DNA from: Candidatus Uhrbacteria bacterium GW2011_GWF2_39_13
Lineage (GTDB): Bacteria > Patescibacteriota > Patescibacteriia > UBA9934 > GWF2-40-263
DNA length: 51,000 nt
Direction: 5' to 3'
Assembly (NCBI GenBank): GCA_000993535.1
Contig: LBWG01000004.1
Span: 1-51,000 of the forward strand
Shown: positions 36,126 to 45,800 of the stretch, piece by piece
Layout: every line of letters starts with the position of its first letter
Numbering within the stretch: position 1 is the stretch's first letter
Position numbers and translations under genes: made by a program
The notes under the pieces: generated by a model
The model's database searches: none
Told to the model about the DNA's origin: nothing
Seen by the model: the letters and a program-made list of their open reading frames with translations, nothing else

Positions 36126-37034
36126 ATGCAGAAAACGTCAAAAATAACAGCGTCAGGATTTTTTGATCCGATTGATTTGCGGAAAAATTTTCCTGTAACG
36201 CAACCCTCTTTTAAAACACCGCCCTCGCTGGCCCATGTCCATAATTGTTTTGAAATAGGATTATGCCGGGACGGTGCAGGGATTTTTATCGTAGAAGACA
36301 AGGTTTTTTCATGCATGGCCGGGGACGCTATTTTTATTAACAATCGCGAATTTCATGCTCTCCGAAATGCTTCTCCGCTGAATTCTGACTGGAGATTCAT
36401 TAATCTTGATCCGGTGGCACTTTTGGCCGGATGGGTGCCCCCTGGAGAAGAGGCCCTTGATGTTTCCAATTTCAGCGGAAGAACATTTGTTAATGTTATT
36501 CATGAAAAGGAGCACCCTGACATAGTTTTTATGGTACGCAAACTGATTGATGAAATGGAAACAAAAAAAACGGCATACCGTTCTCTGGTTCGTTCTATTA
36601 TATGGTCACTGCTTATTATGCTGCAACGTATGATTCCCAAAGAGGACAGGATGGAAAGGAAAGAACCATTTGAGATCCAGCGCATCTATCCATCATTGCA
36701 TTATTTATCAAGACATTATGCCGAAGTTCTGAATATTCCCAAACTGGCTGTTTTATGCCATTGCAGTCTTTCCACGTTCAGGCGAATATTCCGTCGTAGT
36801 TTGGGCTGCCTTCCGCTGGACTATGTAAATGAATTCCGATTAAAAGTAGCTTCAACGATGCTGTTATCAACCAGGCAGTCTATTGGAGAAATTGCGCTGA
36901 AATCAGGCTTTTCTACGCAATCTAATTTCAATCGTCACTTCAAAGCCAGATTTAATCAATCGCCCCGTGATTACCGGATACAACACAGCAGAAAAAAATT
37001 GCAGTCAAATATGAATAACGCAATGGACGGATGA
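36126..37034 (+). CDS. AraC-family transcriptional regulator
   Basis: A 302-residue regulator. The N-terminal half is a cupin-like sensor (HVHNCFEIGLCRDGAGIFIVEDKVFSCMAGDAIFINNREFHAL), which usually binds a sugar. The C-terminal 100 residues hold the two helix-turn-helix motifs of AraC/XylS proteins (LNIPKLAVLCHCSLSTFRRIFRRSLG and SIGEIALKSGFSTQSNFNRHFKARFNQSPRDYR). AAGG lies a few bases before the ATG. It is divergent from the MDR/Gfo-Idh pair, which it likely activates. It ends 28 bases from the converging LacI gene. Confidence 0.93.
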   Translation: MQKTSKITASGFFDPIDLRKNFPVTQPSFKTPPSLAHVHNCFEIGLCRDGAGIFIVEDKVFSCMAGDAIFINNREFHALRNASPLNSDWRFINLDPVALLAGWVPPGEEALDVSNFSGRTFVNVIHEKEHPDIVFMVRKLIDEMETKKTAYRSLVRSIIWSLLIMLQRMIPKEDRMERKEPFEIQRIYPSLHYLSRHYAEVLNIPKLAVLCHCSLSTFRRIFRRSLGCLPLDYVNEFRLKVASTMLLSTRQSIGEIALKSGFSTQSNFNRHFKARFNQSPRDYRIQHSRKKLQSNMNNAMDG

Positions 37035-37062
37035 ATAAATACGGACTTCTCGGCGAGCAGCT

Positions 37063-38037
37063 TCACGCAGAAAACCTGATATATATTTCCGGAGCTATCA
37101 CGGCGGATTCAAGCGGGGTTCCGTCTTTCAGGTGCTTCATTATTATTTCTATACATTTAGTTCCGCACTTGTATGCCATCTGGTCAAAAGTCGAAAGGGG
37201 AATGAAACAATGCTCCGTCATTTCTATATTGTCAGCCCCGGTTATCATCACTTTGCCGGGAAGCTCAGCTCCAGAATTTTTCAGGCCGGAGATGACGCCC
37301 ACTGCAATTTTGTCATTGGCGCAGATTATGGCATCCGGTTTGTATTTTCTTATTTCCTCTGCGGTTTTAAGTCCTGCCTCAACATTGAAATCACTTGCCT
37401 GAATGAGATGGTATTCGCGGTTTTTCATGTTTTTCATAAACGCTGTTTTACGTCTTTCCCCGACATCGCAGGGAGGGCAAGCGACAAAAATAAATTTTTC
37501 CGCGCCTTTTTCGGCACAACGTTTAACCAAAGCTGATATGCCTTTTCCGTCATCACAGCTTACGGAGGGGTAATTCTTCAGGCGATTGGACGCCAAGATA
37601 AACGGCAATTTCTTTTCGTCCAATTCATTTATCCAAGATTCATCTCCCTTGAAGCCCCATATTATAAGAGCGTCTATTTCCTTCCTGTTGAATATGCTCA
37701 GGTATTCTCCGCTTTTTATGAAATCGTCATCCAAGATAAACGGCAGGAGGCGGTATTTATATTTATGCAGAGCAGTATATGCGGCGCTCATGAACTTTGA
37801 GAGATTTTCGTCTTCAAGCCCGGGATATGACGGAGTGACTATGCCTACAGTCATCGCCTGTTTTGAAAAAAAACGCGAGGCGTGAATACTTGGTTCATAA
37901 CCGTATTGACGGCATATTTTAAGTATTTTTTCCTTTGTCTTACCACTTATAAGTATCTCGCCTTCTTTTCCGGCAAGAACCCTTGATACAGTTGCTGCCG
38001 AGCATCCCGATATTTTAGCTATTTCCCGTATGTTCAT
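37063..38037 (-). CDS. LacI-family transcriptional regulator
   Basis: A regulator of about 324 residues. The N-terminal helix-turn-helix and hinge (MNIREIAKISGCSAATVSRVLAG) are typical of LacI/GalR, followed by a periplasmic-binding-protein-like sensor domain (MTVGIVTPSYPG ... DALIIWGFKG, ASDFNVEAGLKTAEEI, PDAIICANDKIAVGVI, ITGADNIEMTEHC). The frame is open to 38106, but only the ATG at 38037 gives the correct start of the DNA-binding domain, with GGAAAAG upstream. It is divergent from the Gfo/Idh - ADH - ADPRH-fold operon and probably represses it through the palindromes at 38096-38130. Confidence 0.92.
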   Translation of the reverse strand: MNIREIAKISGCSAATVSRVLAGKEGEILISGKTKEKILKICRQYGYEPSIHASRFFSKQAMTVGIVTPSYPGLEDENLSKFMSAAYTALHKYKYRLLPFILDDDFIKSGEYLSIFNRKEIDALIIWGFKGDESWINELDEKKLPFILASNRLKNYPSVSCDDGKGISALVKRCAEKGAEKFIFVACPPCDVGERRKTAFMKNMKNREYHLIQASDFNVEAGLKTAEEIRKYKPDAIICANDKIAVGVISGLKNSGAELPGKVMITGADNIEMTEHCFIPLSTFDQMAYKCGTKCIEIIMKHLKDGTPLESAVIAPEIYIRFSA

Positions 38038-38078
38038 AACTTTTCCAGTCTTATTTTCATTTAATTTAATATTTAATC

Positions 38079-38107
38079 TTGACAAAGCAAATGAAATATT
38101 GTACAAT
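38079..38107 (+). promoter_or_regulatory. Sigma70-type promoter of the LacI-linked operon
   Basis: TTGACA (38079-38084) and TACAAT (38102-38107) are 17 bases apart, a strong match. Initiation near 38114 leaves a leader of about 40 bases before the oxidoreductase at 38155, which has AAAGGA at 38142-38147. The -10 box lies inside the perfect palindrome 38096-38109. Confidence 0.75.
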
Positions 38108-38130
38108 ATACTGCAACAGTAAACGTATAC
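38096..38130. promoter_or_regulatory. Probable LacI-family operator region
   Basis: Two symmetrical elements overlap the promoter: a perfect 14-base palindrome ATATTGTACAATAT (38096-38109) across the -10 box, and GTAAACGTATAC (38119-38130), a one-mismatch palindrome with the central CG usual for LacI-type operators, just after the start of transcription. A repressor there would block initiation. Confidence 0.5.
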
Positions 38131-38154
38131 AATATACTAATAAAGGAATCATAT

Positions 38155-39225
38155 ATGAAAAAGCTCAGGGCAGGCATAATAGGATGTGGTTTCATGGCCC
38201 AGGAAGCGCATATCCCGGCGCTTTCATCGCTTCCCAACGTTGAAATAGCGGCAATCTGCGACCCGAGAAAATCAGTGACGGAAAGGCTCTCAAAAAAATG
38301 GAGTATCCCTTTTGTCACTGATAGTGTCGAAAAACTTTTATCTTCTGAAATTGATTTTGCATGTATATTCACGCAGGTACAATTACACAAACATCATATT
38401 GATATGGCGATTGATGCCGGAAAGCATGTTTTCACTGAAAAACCTCTCGCCATGTCGGCGGAGTCGGCTAAATCCATCCTCGCAAAAGCGAGGAAAGCCG
38501 GTACTCACGTTGCGGTAGGCTATATGAAAAGGCATGAGAAGAACATCAGGGCCGCACTTGAACTGAACAGAGAAAAAAATACAGGGAACATTATTTTCGC
38601 GAGAAGCCATTCTTTCATAGGCCGTCACTGGGATGCCTGTGTAAGCGGGGTGTTTCCGATTTTTTCCTCCGATGAAAAAGTTCCCTATGATTTTTCTGTA
38701 CTGGACCCAGCGCCGGTATGGCTTAAAGATAAACGCGATGAAAAATTCTATTCATTCGATAACCCCTACTACGCGCTTCTTGACACCGGATGTCACTCCG
38801 TCAACCTGATGCGTTTTGTTACAGGCAAGACACCGGAGATATCTTCCGTCATAAAGAGCAATGGCCTCCGCATCGTAAACATGGATTTCGGAAATTTCAG
38901 AGGCGTAATAGAGTTCTGCGTCAATTTCAATATGAACAAATGGGATGAAGTCACGGAACTCTATTCTGAAAAATCGACCCTTAAAATTTTCACTCCGCCA
39001 CCGACTTTTATGCAGTCTTCCGCAAAGGCCGAACTCTATACTGAAAACGGACTTATACATACAAACACTGTCTTTGACGAAAATCATCAGTGGGCATTCA
39101 AGGCTCAAATGGAAGATTTTATTGATACCATAACAAAAGGAAATATCAACACGATGGACTTGGAAGATTCTATCGAGGACATATCTCTGATAGAACAGAT
39201 ATACCGCAGGGAAAACAATATTTAA
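38155..39225 (+). CDS. Gfo/Idh/MocA family oxidoreductase
   Basis: A 356-residue NAD(P)-dependent oxidoreductase: IIGCGFMAQEAHIPAL (Rossmann, residues 8-23) and TEKPLAM (EKP 95-97). The active-site motif G-x-H-x-x-D reads GCHSVN, with Asn216 in place of Asp, so chemistry may differ from standard members. It is first in a three-gene operon under the promoter at 38079-38107, followed after 17 bases by a zinc alcohol dehydrogenase. The pairing repeats that of the unit at 33993-36028. The substrate is unknown. Confidence 0.87.
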   Translation: MKKLRAGIIGCGFMAQEAHIPALSSLPNVEIAAICDPRKSVTERLSKKWSIPFVTDSVEKLLSSEIDFACIFTQVQLHKHHIDMAIDAGKHVFTEKPLAMSAESAKSILAKARKAGTHVAVGYMKRHEKNIRAALELNREKNTGNIIFARSHSFIGRHWDACVSGVFPIFSSDEKVPYDFSVLDPAPVWLKDKRDEKFYSFDNPYYALLDTGCHSVNLMRFVTGKTPEISSVIKSNGLRIVNMDFGNFRGVIEFCVNFNMNKWDEVTELYSEKSTLKIFTPPPTFMQSSAKAELYTENGLIHTNTVFDENHQWAFKAQMEDFIDTITKGNINTMDLEDSIEDISLIEQIYRRENNI

Positions 39226-39242
39226 ATTTTCAGGAGCAAAAA

Positions 39243-40235
39243 ATGAAAGCTGCTTTTCATACAGGGAAAAAGGAAATCTCAATTCGCGAAATCGATATGC
39301 CGGAACCGGGAGAAAACGAGTATCTGGTAAAAATAAAATCATGCGCCATCTGTGGTTCCGACATCTGGTGGCCGAATGACGCAGTCAGTAATGAACCGGT
39401 ACACGGACATGAATCCGCAGGCGAAATAGTCAAATGCGGCAAAAACGCCAAAAAATTCAAATCAGGCGACAAAGTCGTATGCTACGCCATTCTCGGATGC
39501 GGGAAATGCGTACACTGCGCGAAGGGAATGCTCACTTACTGCAAAGCAAAAAAGTTTGTGGAAGGAGGCTTTCAGGAATACGCCGCGTTCAATGAGTCCC
39601 TGCTTTTTCCCTGTCCTGAAAATACTGACTGGGTTACGGCATCATTGCTTTCTGATGCCATAGGTGTTCCATTGAGAGGCCTGAGGCGGCTTCCTGTAAA
39701 TGAAAACGACACTGTCAGCGTCTGGGGCCTGGGGCCTCTAGGCCTCCTTCAGATTATGTTTCTGAAAGCGAACGGAGTAAAAAAAATCATAGGCATTGAC
39801 ACTGTAAATGAAAGGCTCGAATCCGCCAGGAAGCTTGGGGCTTCGGACACAATAAATCCCAAGGAGAAAGACACGGTAGCAGGACTAATGGGACTTACAA
39901 ATTCCCTCGGCACAGATAAAGCATATGTTTATATCAGGCATCCGAAAGTCACGGAAGACGTTTTCAAGAGCACCAGGGATGGCGCGTCTATCTGCACATT
40001 TACGGGACTTGACGGCAAATACGAACTTCAGGAATGGTACGAGAGAACCCTTGTATGGTCTTTCTATTTCATGTCATCCGAATATGAGGAAAACCTCAAG
40101 TTCATAAAAGAGAAAAACATAGAGTTGAAGAGCGTAGTTTCGCATGTTTACCCACTGGAAAAAATTAACGAGGCTTTCAAAAAGAGATTCGAAGAGCAGG
40201 ATAAATCTCTCAAAATAGTAATAAACATGAACTGA
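39243..40235 (+). CDS. Zinc-dependent alcohol (polyol/threonine-type) dehydrogenase
   Basis: A 330-residue medium-chain zinc dehydrogenase. Catalytic zinc ligands are Cys37 (CAICGSD) and the GHE motif (residues 55-57, HGHES); the structural zinc site has Cys86, Cys89, Cys92 and Cys100. NAD binding is by VWGLGPLG (GLGPLG 162-167). It most resembles sorbitol/threonine dehydrogenase-type members and should oxidise a polyol or sugar hydroxyl. AGGAG lies shortly before the ATG. Between the Gfo/Idh gene and the ADPRH-fold gene it forms part of a tight operon. Confidence 0.9.
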   Translation: MKAAFHTGKKEISIREIDMPEPGENEYLVKIKSCAICGSDIWWPNDAVSNEPVHGHESAGEIVKCGKNAKKFKSGDKVVCYAILGCGKCVHCAKGMLTYCKAKKFVEGGFQEYAAFNESLLFPCPENTDWVTASLLSDAIGVPLRGLRRLPVNENDTVSVWGLGPLGLLQIMFLKANGVKKIIGIDTVNERLESARKLGASDTINPKEKDTVAGLMGLTNSLGTDKAYVYIRHPKVTEDVFKSTRDGASICTFTGLDGKYELQEWYERTLVWSFYFMSSEYEENLKFIKEKNIELKSVVSHVYPLEKINEAFKKRFEEQDKSLKIVINMN

Positions 40236-40247
40236 TAAGAGGATGAA

Positions 40248-42071
40248 ATGAAAATAGATTTTTCAGAATACAGGAAGAAGGTGATGGGCTGCTGGTTGGG
40301 AAAAGCCGTTGGCGGCACCCTCGGGGGACCTGTCGAAGGTATATGCAAACCCATGTCTCTAACTTTTTACGACCCTGTCCCTGAAGAAATGATGCCGAAT
40401 GACGACCTTGATTTACAGGTTGTGTGGCTGGAAACGCTTCTCAGAAAAGGCCTGCCCGTTAACAGAAAAACACTCTCCGAAGCATGGATTGAGCACATAC
40501 ACATGTATTGGGATGAATACGGCGCGTCCATAAGAAATATTTCACAGGGGATTTATCCTTCTGCAAGTGGTTATTTCGACAACGGATTTACCGCCGGAAT
40601 GGGAGCGGCGATAAGGACGGAAATATGGGCATGCCTTGCCCCCGGAGATCCTGCGCTTGCTGTCAGGCTCGCCACAGAAGACGCCTGTGTTGACCATGCG
40701 GAAGAGGGTGTTTATGCCACACTTTTCATAGCCGCCATTGAAAGCGCGGCTTTTGTGGAAAGCAATAGGGATAAACTTATAGAGACAGGCCTTTCCTTCA
40801 TACCGTCTTCATGCAGAGTAGCAAAAGCCGTAAAGGACACGATTAAATGGTGGCATCGAAAAAAGAACTTGCATAAAGTCCGTGAAATTCTGATTGAAAA
40901 GCACGCGAACCAGAACTGGACTGATGTCGCCATTAACATGGCGTTCATAATCCTCGGTTGGTACGCGGGAGGTAATGATTTCAATGAAATATTATGTTCC
41001 ACCGTCAACTGCGGACACGACGCCGATTGCACCGCCGCGACAATAGGCTCCATACTCGGCATAATAAATCCGTCCTCAATAGGTGAAAAGTGGCTTAAGC
41101 CCATAGGCCGCGATCTGATACTTTCCCCCAATATAGTCGGCATGCATCACAGAAAAAACCTTGATGAGTTTTCTGAACAGATTACAAGGCTTTCATGTGA
41201 TGTCCTCAAATATTATTCTTCGGAAACATCTTTCGGCGGCGCAGGCGAAACAAATTATCTCAGAACACCATTAAACAATAATTACACTTCAATAACTGAT
41301 ATTGAAAACAATGAAGCTCTTATTTCAACTTCGCCGTTTCCGATGGTACTCGAATATCCTGAATGCATCGCATTGAAACCCGAAGAGAACAAAGAATTTT
41401 CAGTGAAAATACAGAACCCGTTCAATAAAAATATTAAAATTAAATTACATGTTTCAGTCCCCGACGGATGGACTCTGAATAATCTGGATTTTAATTTTGT
41501 TCTTGGAAAATCTTCCCTGAAAAAATGTTATTTCAAAGTAAAAGCGCCTGCGTCTGATACCATCAGGGCTTATCGCAACCCGATTGATTTCACGATTGAA
41601 GCCGCGGGCTTAAAATGGACAGTTTCAGCCGGGCTCCCGATGAGTATTCCATGGCTTTGCAAAAGAACAGGCAAAGTCCCTGAAAAATGTCCCGGATTTT
41701 CTCGGAAAGACAAGCTGAAAATAATCGAAGCCGCCGGGCATTTTGCAAATATCCCTGACGGTCCCTGCGTTTTTACAACAGACGTGAAAACACCTTTTGA
41801 CATAATCTACAGGATTGTAGTCCAGTCGAACAGGGAAACAAAAATATGGATTGACGGGGATTTGAAAAATTTGCACAAAGGTCTTTTCCGAGTCCCGGCT
41901 CTGCATCGTTCGGAAGAAACACAGAAAGACATAGCCCTTTCAAGAGGCTGGCACAGGTTTACAATCGCTCTTGGAAATGGCAAAGGCGGACAGCTTTTCA
42001 CCGGCATAGGTTATCCCGGCTCATGGAAATGGACGGAAAACATAGAATATCGTCAGCCTATATTAAAATAA
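40248..42071 (+). CDS. ADP-ribosylglycohydrolase-fold protein fused to a beta-sandwich domain
   Basis: A 607-residue protein. Residues 1-330 belong to the ADP-ribosylglycohydrolase family: GCWLGKAVGGTLGGPVEG at the start, the first metal motif PNDDLDLQ (Asp52, Asp53, Asp55, compare TDDT) and the second NCGHDADCTAA (Asp258, Asp260, compare GGDTDT). Residues about 370-450 look like a NEW3/CARDB-like beta sandwich (ENKEFSVKIQNPFNKNIKIKLHVSVPDGWTL), and a further beta domain ends the protein. Such a fusion within a sugar-oxidation operon suggests it cleaves an N- or O-glycosidic bond in a small glycoside, not ADP-ribosylated protein. It has no signal peptide. AGAGGA precedes the ATG. Confidence 0.82.
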   Translation: MKIDFSEYRKKVMGCWLGKAVGGTLGGPVEGICKPMSLTFYDPVPEEMMPNDDLDLQVVWLETLLRKGLPVNRKTLSEAWIEHIHMYWDEYGASIRNISQGIYPSASGYFDNGFTAGMGAAIRTEIWACLAPGDPALAVRLATEDACVDHAEEGVYATLFIAAIESAAFVESNRDKLIETGLSFIPSSCRVAKAVKDTIKWWHRKKNLHKVREILIEKHANQNWTDVAINMAFIILGWYAGGNDFNEILCSTVNCGHDADCTAATIGSILGIINPSSIGEKWLKPIGRDLILSPNIVGMHHRKNLDEFSEQITRLSCDVLKYYSSETSFGGAGETNYLRTPLNNNYTSITDIENNEALISTSPFPMVLEYPECIALKPEENKEFSVKIQNPFNKNIKIKLHVSVPDGWTLNNLDFNFVLGKSSLKKCYFKVKAPASDTIRAYRNPIDFTIEAAGLKWTVSAGLPMSIPWLCKRTGKVPEKCPGFSRKDKLKIIEAAGHFANIPDGPCVFTTDVKTPFDIIYRIVVQSNRETKIWIDGDLKNLHKGLFRVPALHRSEETQKDIALSRGWHRFTIALGNGKGGQLFTGIGYPGSWKWTENIEYRQPILK

Positions 42072-42075
42072 AAAC

Positions 42076-42104
42076 TTGTTTTTATAGGAAGAAAAAATTA
42101 AAAT
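42076..42104 (+). promoter_or_regulatory. Possible promoter of the pseudopilin/sialate esterase unit
   Basis: TTGTTT (42076-42081) and TAAAAT (42099-42104) are 17 bases apart, directly after the ADPRH-fold gene. A five-codon frame (MEKAL, 42160-42177) then overlaps the pseudopilin start by ATGA and might act as a leader. Both signals are modest. Confidence 0.4.
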
Positions 42105-42173
42105 ATCCATTTTAGATGCTTAATTATTTATGAGGACAAAACTTATTAAAAAAATAAAAATGGAAAAGGCTTT

Positions 42174-42797
42174 ATGAAATCAAGGACAAAAAAAAAGGTC
42201 ACTGGGATTATAGGTTTTACACTTGTCGAATTGCTCGTTGTTATTACTATTATTGTTATTCTGGCAGGGCTTTTGCTTCCTTCTTTGAGAAAAGCGCAAC
42301 AGACTTCACAGAAAATAAGATGCGCAAACAATATGAAGCAAATAGGAATACTTTTCAGTATGTATACCAATGATTACAGAGTCTTCCCGTCAACTTCCGC
42401 GACATGGGGAGGAGTAACTTATTTATGGCAATATTTTGTGTCTCTGATGACAGACCCTTCCGCAAACAAAAGCGCATTTGTCAATATGCCGTTGTTCCGT
42501 TGTATCTCATACGGTGATTACAATTACCCCTACTACAGTTATTCCATGAACAATTATATGAGCGGCAGAATTAGTTCTTCAATCAGGCAAACCTCGAGTA
42601 TTTTGCTTATCGCCGATCGGAACGCGCTATCTACAGACTATAATTCTCTCAAAAATATAGTTGCCAATATAGGGTTCAGGCATCTTAATCAGGCAAACTT
42701 ACTCTTTGCAGACGGACATGTTTCGTCTGTCAAGATAAATAATGAATCTTTTTACGGGACTCCTCCAAACATTTGGCGGGAATCTTTAAACTGGTAA
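42174..42797 (+). CDS. Pseudopilin-like protein with canonical H-X9-DG motif
   Basis: A 207-residue pseudopilin. The leader MKSRTKKKVTGIIG ends in the canonical Gly before FTLVELLVVITIIVILAGLLLPSLRKA, so it fits prepilin peptidase rules exactly. The C-terminal motif is RHLNQANLLFADGHV, a perfect H-X9-DG. The middle region is Tyr/Asn-rich (DYNYPYYSYSMNNYM). AAGG lies five bases before the ATG. As at 254 and 14843 it is followed directly by a large secreted glycan-active protein, here with LamG and GH20-like domains. It should be anchored in the inner membrane with its domain outside. Confidence 0.88.
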   Translation: MKSRTKKKVTGIIGFTLVELLVVITIIVILAGLLLPSLRKAQQTSQKIRCANNMKQIGILFSMYTNDYRVFPSTSATWGGVTYLWQYFVSLMTDPSANKSAFVNMPLFRCISYGDYNYPYYSYSMNNYMSGRISSSIRQTSSILLIADRNALSTDYNSLKNIVANIGFRHLNQANLLFADGHVSSVKINNESFYGTPPNIWRESLNW

Positions 42798-42823
42798 TAA
42801 TTTTAATCTAAAGGAAATAGAAT

Positions 42824-45800
42824 ATGAGAAGATTTAGTTTTGTCTTGGGTGTCTTGGGGGTCTGTGCTTCATCTTTTTGTCATGGAAATGAAAAATTGGA
42901 GACAGTTTTATATCTGCCATTTAATAAAAGTGAAAATATATTAAAAAATATTTCAGGGGACAATAAGCTTTCAATATCCTCAAAAAACGTTCAGGAAAAG
43001 ACAGATGATTCCAAATTGGGAAATGCGGCGCTTTTCAATGGAAAGGACAGTCTTATTGAAATAAAGAGTCTGAATTTGAAGCCGAACGAAAGTTTCACAA
43101 TCGAATTCAGGGTTAAAGCTGAACCTCAAAAATCAGCTGAAGCTTTTCCGATTATATTATATGGCAATAAAGATTTGAAATGGGAAATCAGTTTTTTCTC
43201 ACGTGGCAGAATCGGTTTTTTTCAGAAGAAAAATAACAAAATTCTACAAGGAACTGTAATGCTGTCGCAAATGGGAAGACAGGAAAAATGGACACATATA
43301 GCATTTGTAAGGGATAGCAAAGAAGGGAAAATAAGATTTTATCAGGATGGACAAATGCTGTATGAAAAAAGTGAAATCCCGGATTCTTTTTCGATATCCC
43401 CGAATGAGACTATGTACATAGGAGGTGAGAACAGCAAGGAGGGAAGCAAGCATTTTCATGGACTTCTGGGCAAATTTGTTTTTTATAAAGGCGCGAAACG
43501 GATTTTTGATGCAGAAAACAGCGGGCAGAATGTTTCTGAATATAAACCGGCATCCCCTGTTTTGGAAAAACCTGATCCGATGATAGCGGCAAGCTGGGAG
43601 GTCTTGAAGAAATATCAACTGAATATCGTTCCTGCTCCAAAAGATATAAAGGTTACAGGCGAAGCAATGGCAATCAGTCCTGATGAATGGGGACTGGAAC
43701 TTAAAAACGATTACCTGTCACCGGGTATTGAATTTTTTAACGAACGGATGGAACTTGCAGGCGGAAAAGCATTAAAGGAAAATAAGAACGCCCAAAACCG
43801 TATTATAATAGGTGATTTTGAGAAACTCAAAGAGTATTTGCCTAAAATCGGAAACCCGGAAAAACCGCCCCGGCAGGGATATGTAATCGGCACATTTTCT
43901 GAAGATGGGAAGAAAAGATTTGTCATAGCCGGAACAGACAAAGAGGGCAGTCTTTACGGTTGCATAACGTTGGCGCTGGCGCTGAAAAAAGGTGAAAAAA
44001 ATCCGTTTCTTTATCCCATCACCGCGCGTGACTGGCCGGATTTCACCTACAGAATGGCAAATTTCCATATTCTGCCCGGAAAGTTTGATTTTGAATCGAC
44101 CAAAAAGATTATTGACAGAGCGCTTGCCTTGAAATTTAATATGGTACAAGGCTCATCGCTTTATACCACTATAGCAGATATGATTAAAAATTCCGAGAAA
44201 ATTAAAAAATATTACGATTATGCAAATAAGCGCGGAATCAGGATGCTTATTCAGAACCATACTTGTGTTGAAGAAGATATTCCTAAATTTGATTCTAAAA
44301 CAGTGAAGGGCGCTTCGCATATTTATTATCCCTACAAAACTGAGGAAGGTCTGCTTGCTGATTCCCATTACGGCCCGGGACGCGCATTTACATGGTGCCG
44401 TGATGATCTGATAGAGAAACGCGGTTTCCAACTTAATCAACTGCTTAATGAAATAAACGGTAATTCTGTTTTCCTGCATTCAATGGACTGCGGTGGCGTG
44501 GACAATCCAGGCAACTGGGCAAAAAGAACCCCTATGGATATAAAACGCTGGAGAAATGACAGGGCCGCGGCCGAAGCTAACCTTTATAATATCATCTATA
44601 ATAACATGATTAAAAATCACCCCGATCTATTATGTATCATCGTTGAATATCCTTATGGTGCAAGTTATTTGAAAAACCGGGAAATAATAGAATGGCTGAC
44701 TCGTTTGAACCGCTTGTTGAATCCGGATATTTATTTTTGCATGAGGGAATGCAGCAGGGAAAATCTTGAGAAATGGCTTGCCATGACTGGTAAAAGGCCT
44801 TATATAATAGGTTTTGAACCTTATCCTGTACGCCACCAGCAATTCTTTTCATGCATGCCAAGATATGCGAGAACATTTTATTTCAAAGACAGAGAGAAAG
44901 ATATTTACTGGATGTTTTCAAATTCAACTCTTAAAAGAAATCTGGAGCCTAAGGCCCTGATACAGGCAGAATATGCCTGGAATACAGAAGCGCCGGGATG
45001 GGGTTGGTTTCCCGAAGACGCGAAATACATCACACGCATAGATGAACAGGTGCCTCAGATCAATGAGGAACTCCTGCCGCGCGCCCTCTCTATTTTCTAC
45101 GGAGAAAAGGCCGCTCAGTATATAGCCAAAGCGCTCAGCACATGTATTTCTGCCGGTATTACGACAAATCAGAGCGCGTTTCAGGGAGCGTCTCTTTCCT
45201 CCTACTTCAATGCCAAGGCCAAGGCCGGAGAGGAAGCCGTAAAAGATATGGAAAAGGCAGCTCCCCTCGTTACCGGAAATGAAAAGAATGAATTCGATTT
45301 TCTATATTCCCTGATAAAAACAGCCGCAATTCTTAATAAAGTCAAAAGTATGCAATTACAGGCAAGGGACGATCTGGCAAATGGAAAAACAGAAGCCGCG
45401 GAACAAACTATAGCCGAAGCGCGAAAACTGCTCAAGAACGTGAAGGAGCCCAAATGGACATCTCTGCTCTCAAAAGAACTTGACGTTGCCAAGAATGTCG
45501 GCTGGTTCAGGGAAAAGAAAAAATATCTGGAGCGGATAAAGAAAGAGAACATTAAAGTGGGTGTTTACAACTACGGCTTCCATAAAGGCATTGTCTACAG
45601 CCTGGATAACGCCGCAGGAATGAAGACAGGTGTTTTTGAAGATCCCCAGCCTGCATATTTAAAAAATTTTGATGCTGTAATTTTCAATGCCTGTAAGGAC
45701 ACAGGTGATGTTTACGGGGACTGGCGCAAAGCGGTACGTGACTTTGCTGAAAATGGCGGAGTCGTCATTTTCACACACAATGCCATAGGCAGGTATCCCA

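Noticed and set aside
37031-37402. A 123-residue + strand frame overlapping the AraC stop by ATGA
   Set aside because: It runs antisense through the LacI coding region and has no recognisable domain; the overlap is by chance.
40248-42071. Toxin-antitoxin or phage-defence role for the ADP-ribosylglycohydrolase-fold protein
   Set aside because: Its neighbours are sugar dehydrogenases and a LacI regulator, and it carries carbohydrate-type beta domains; there is no ADP-ribosyltransferase nearby.
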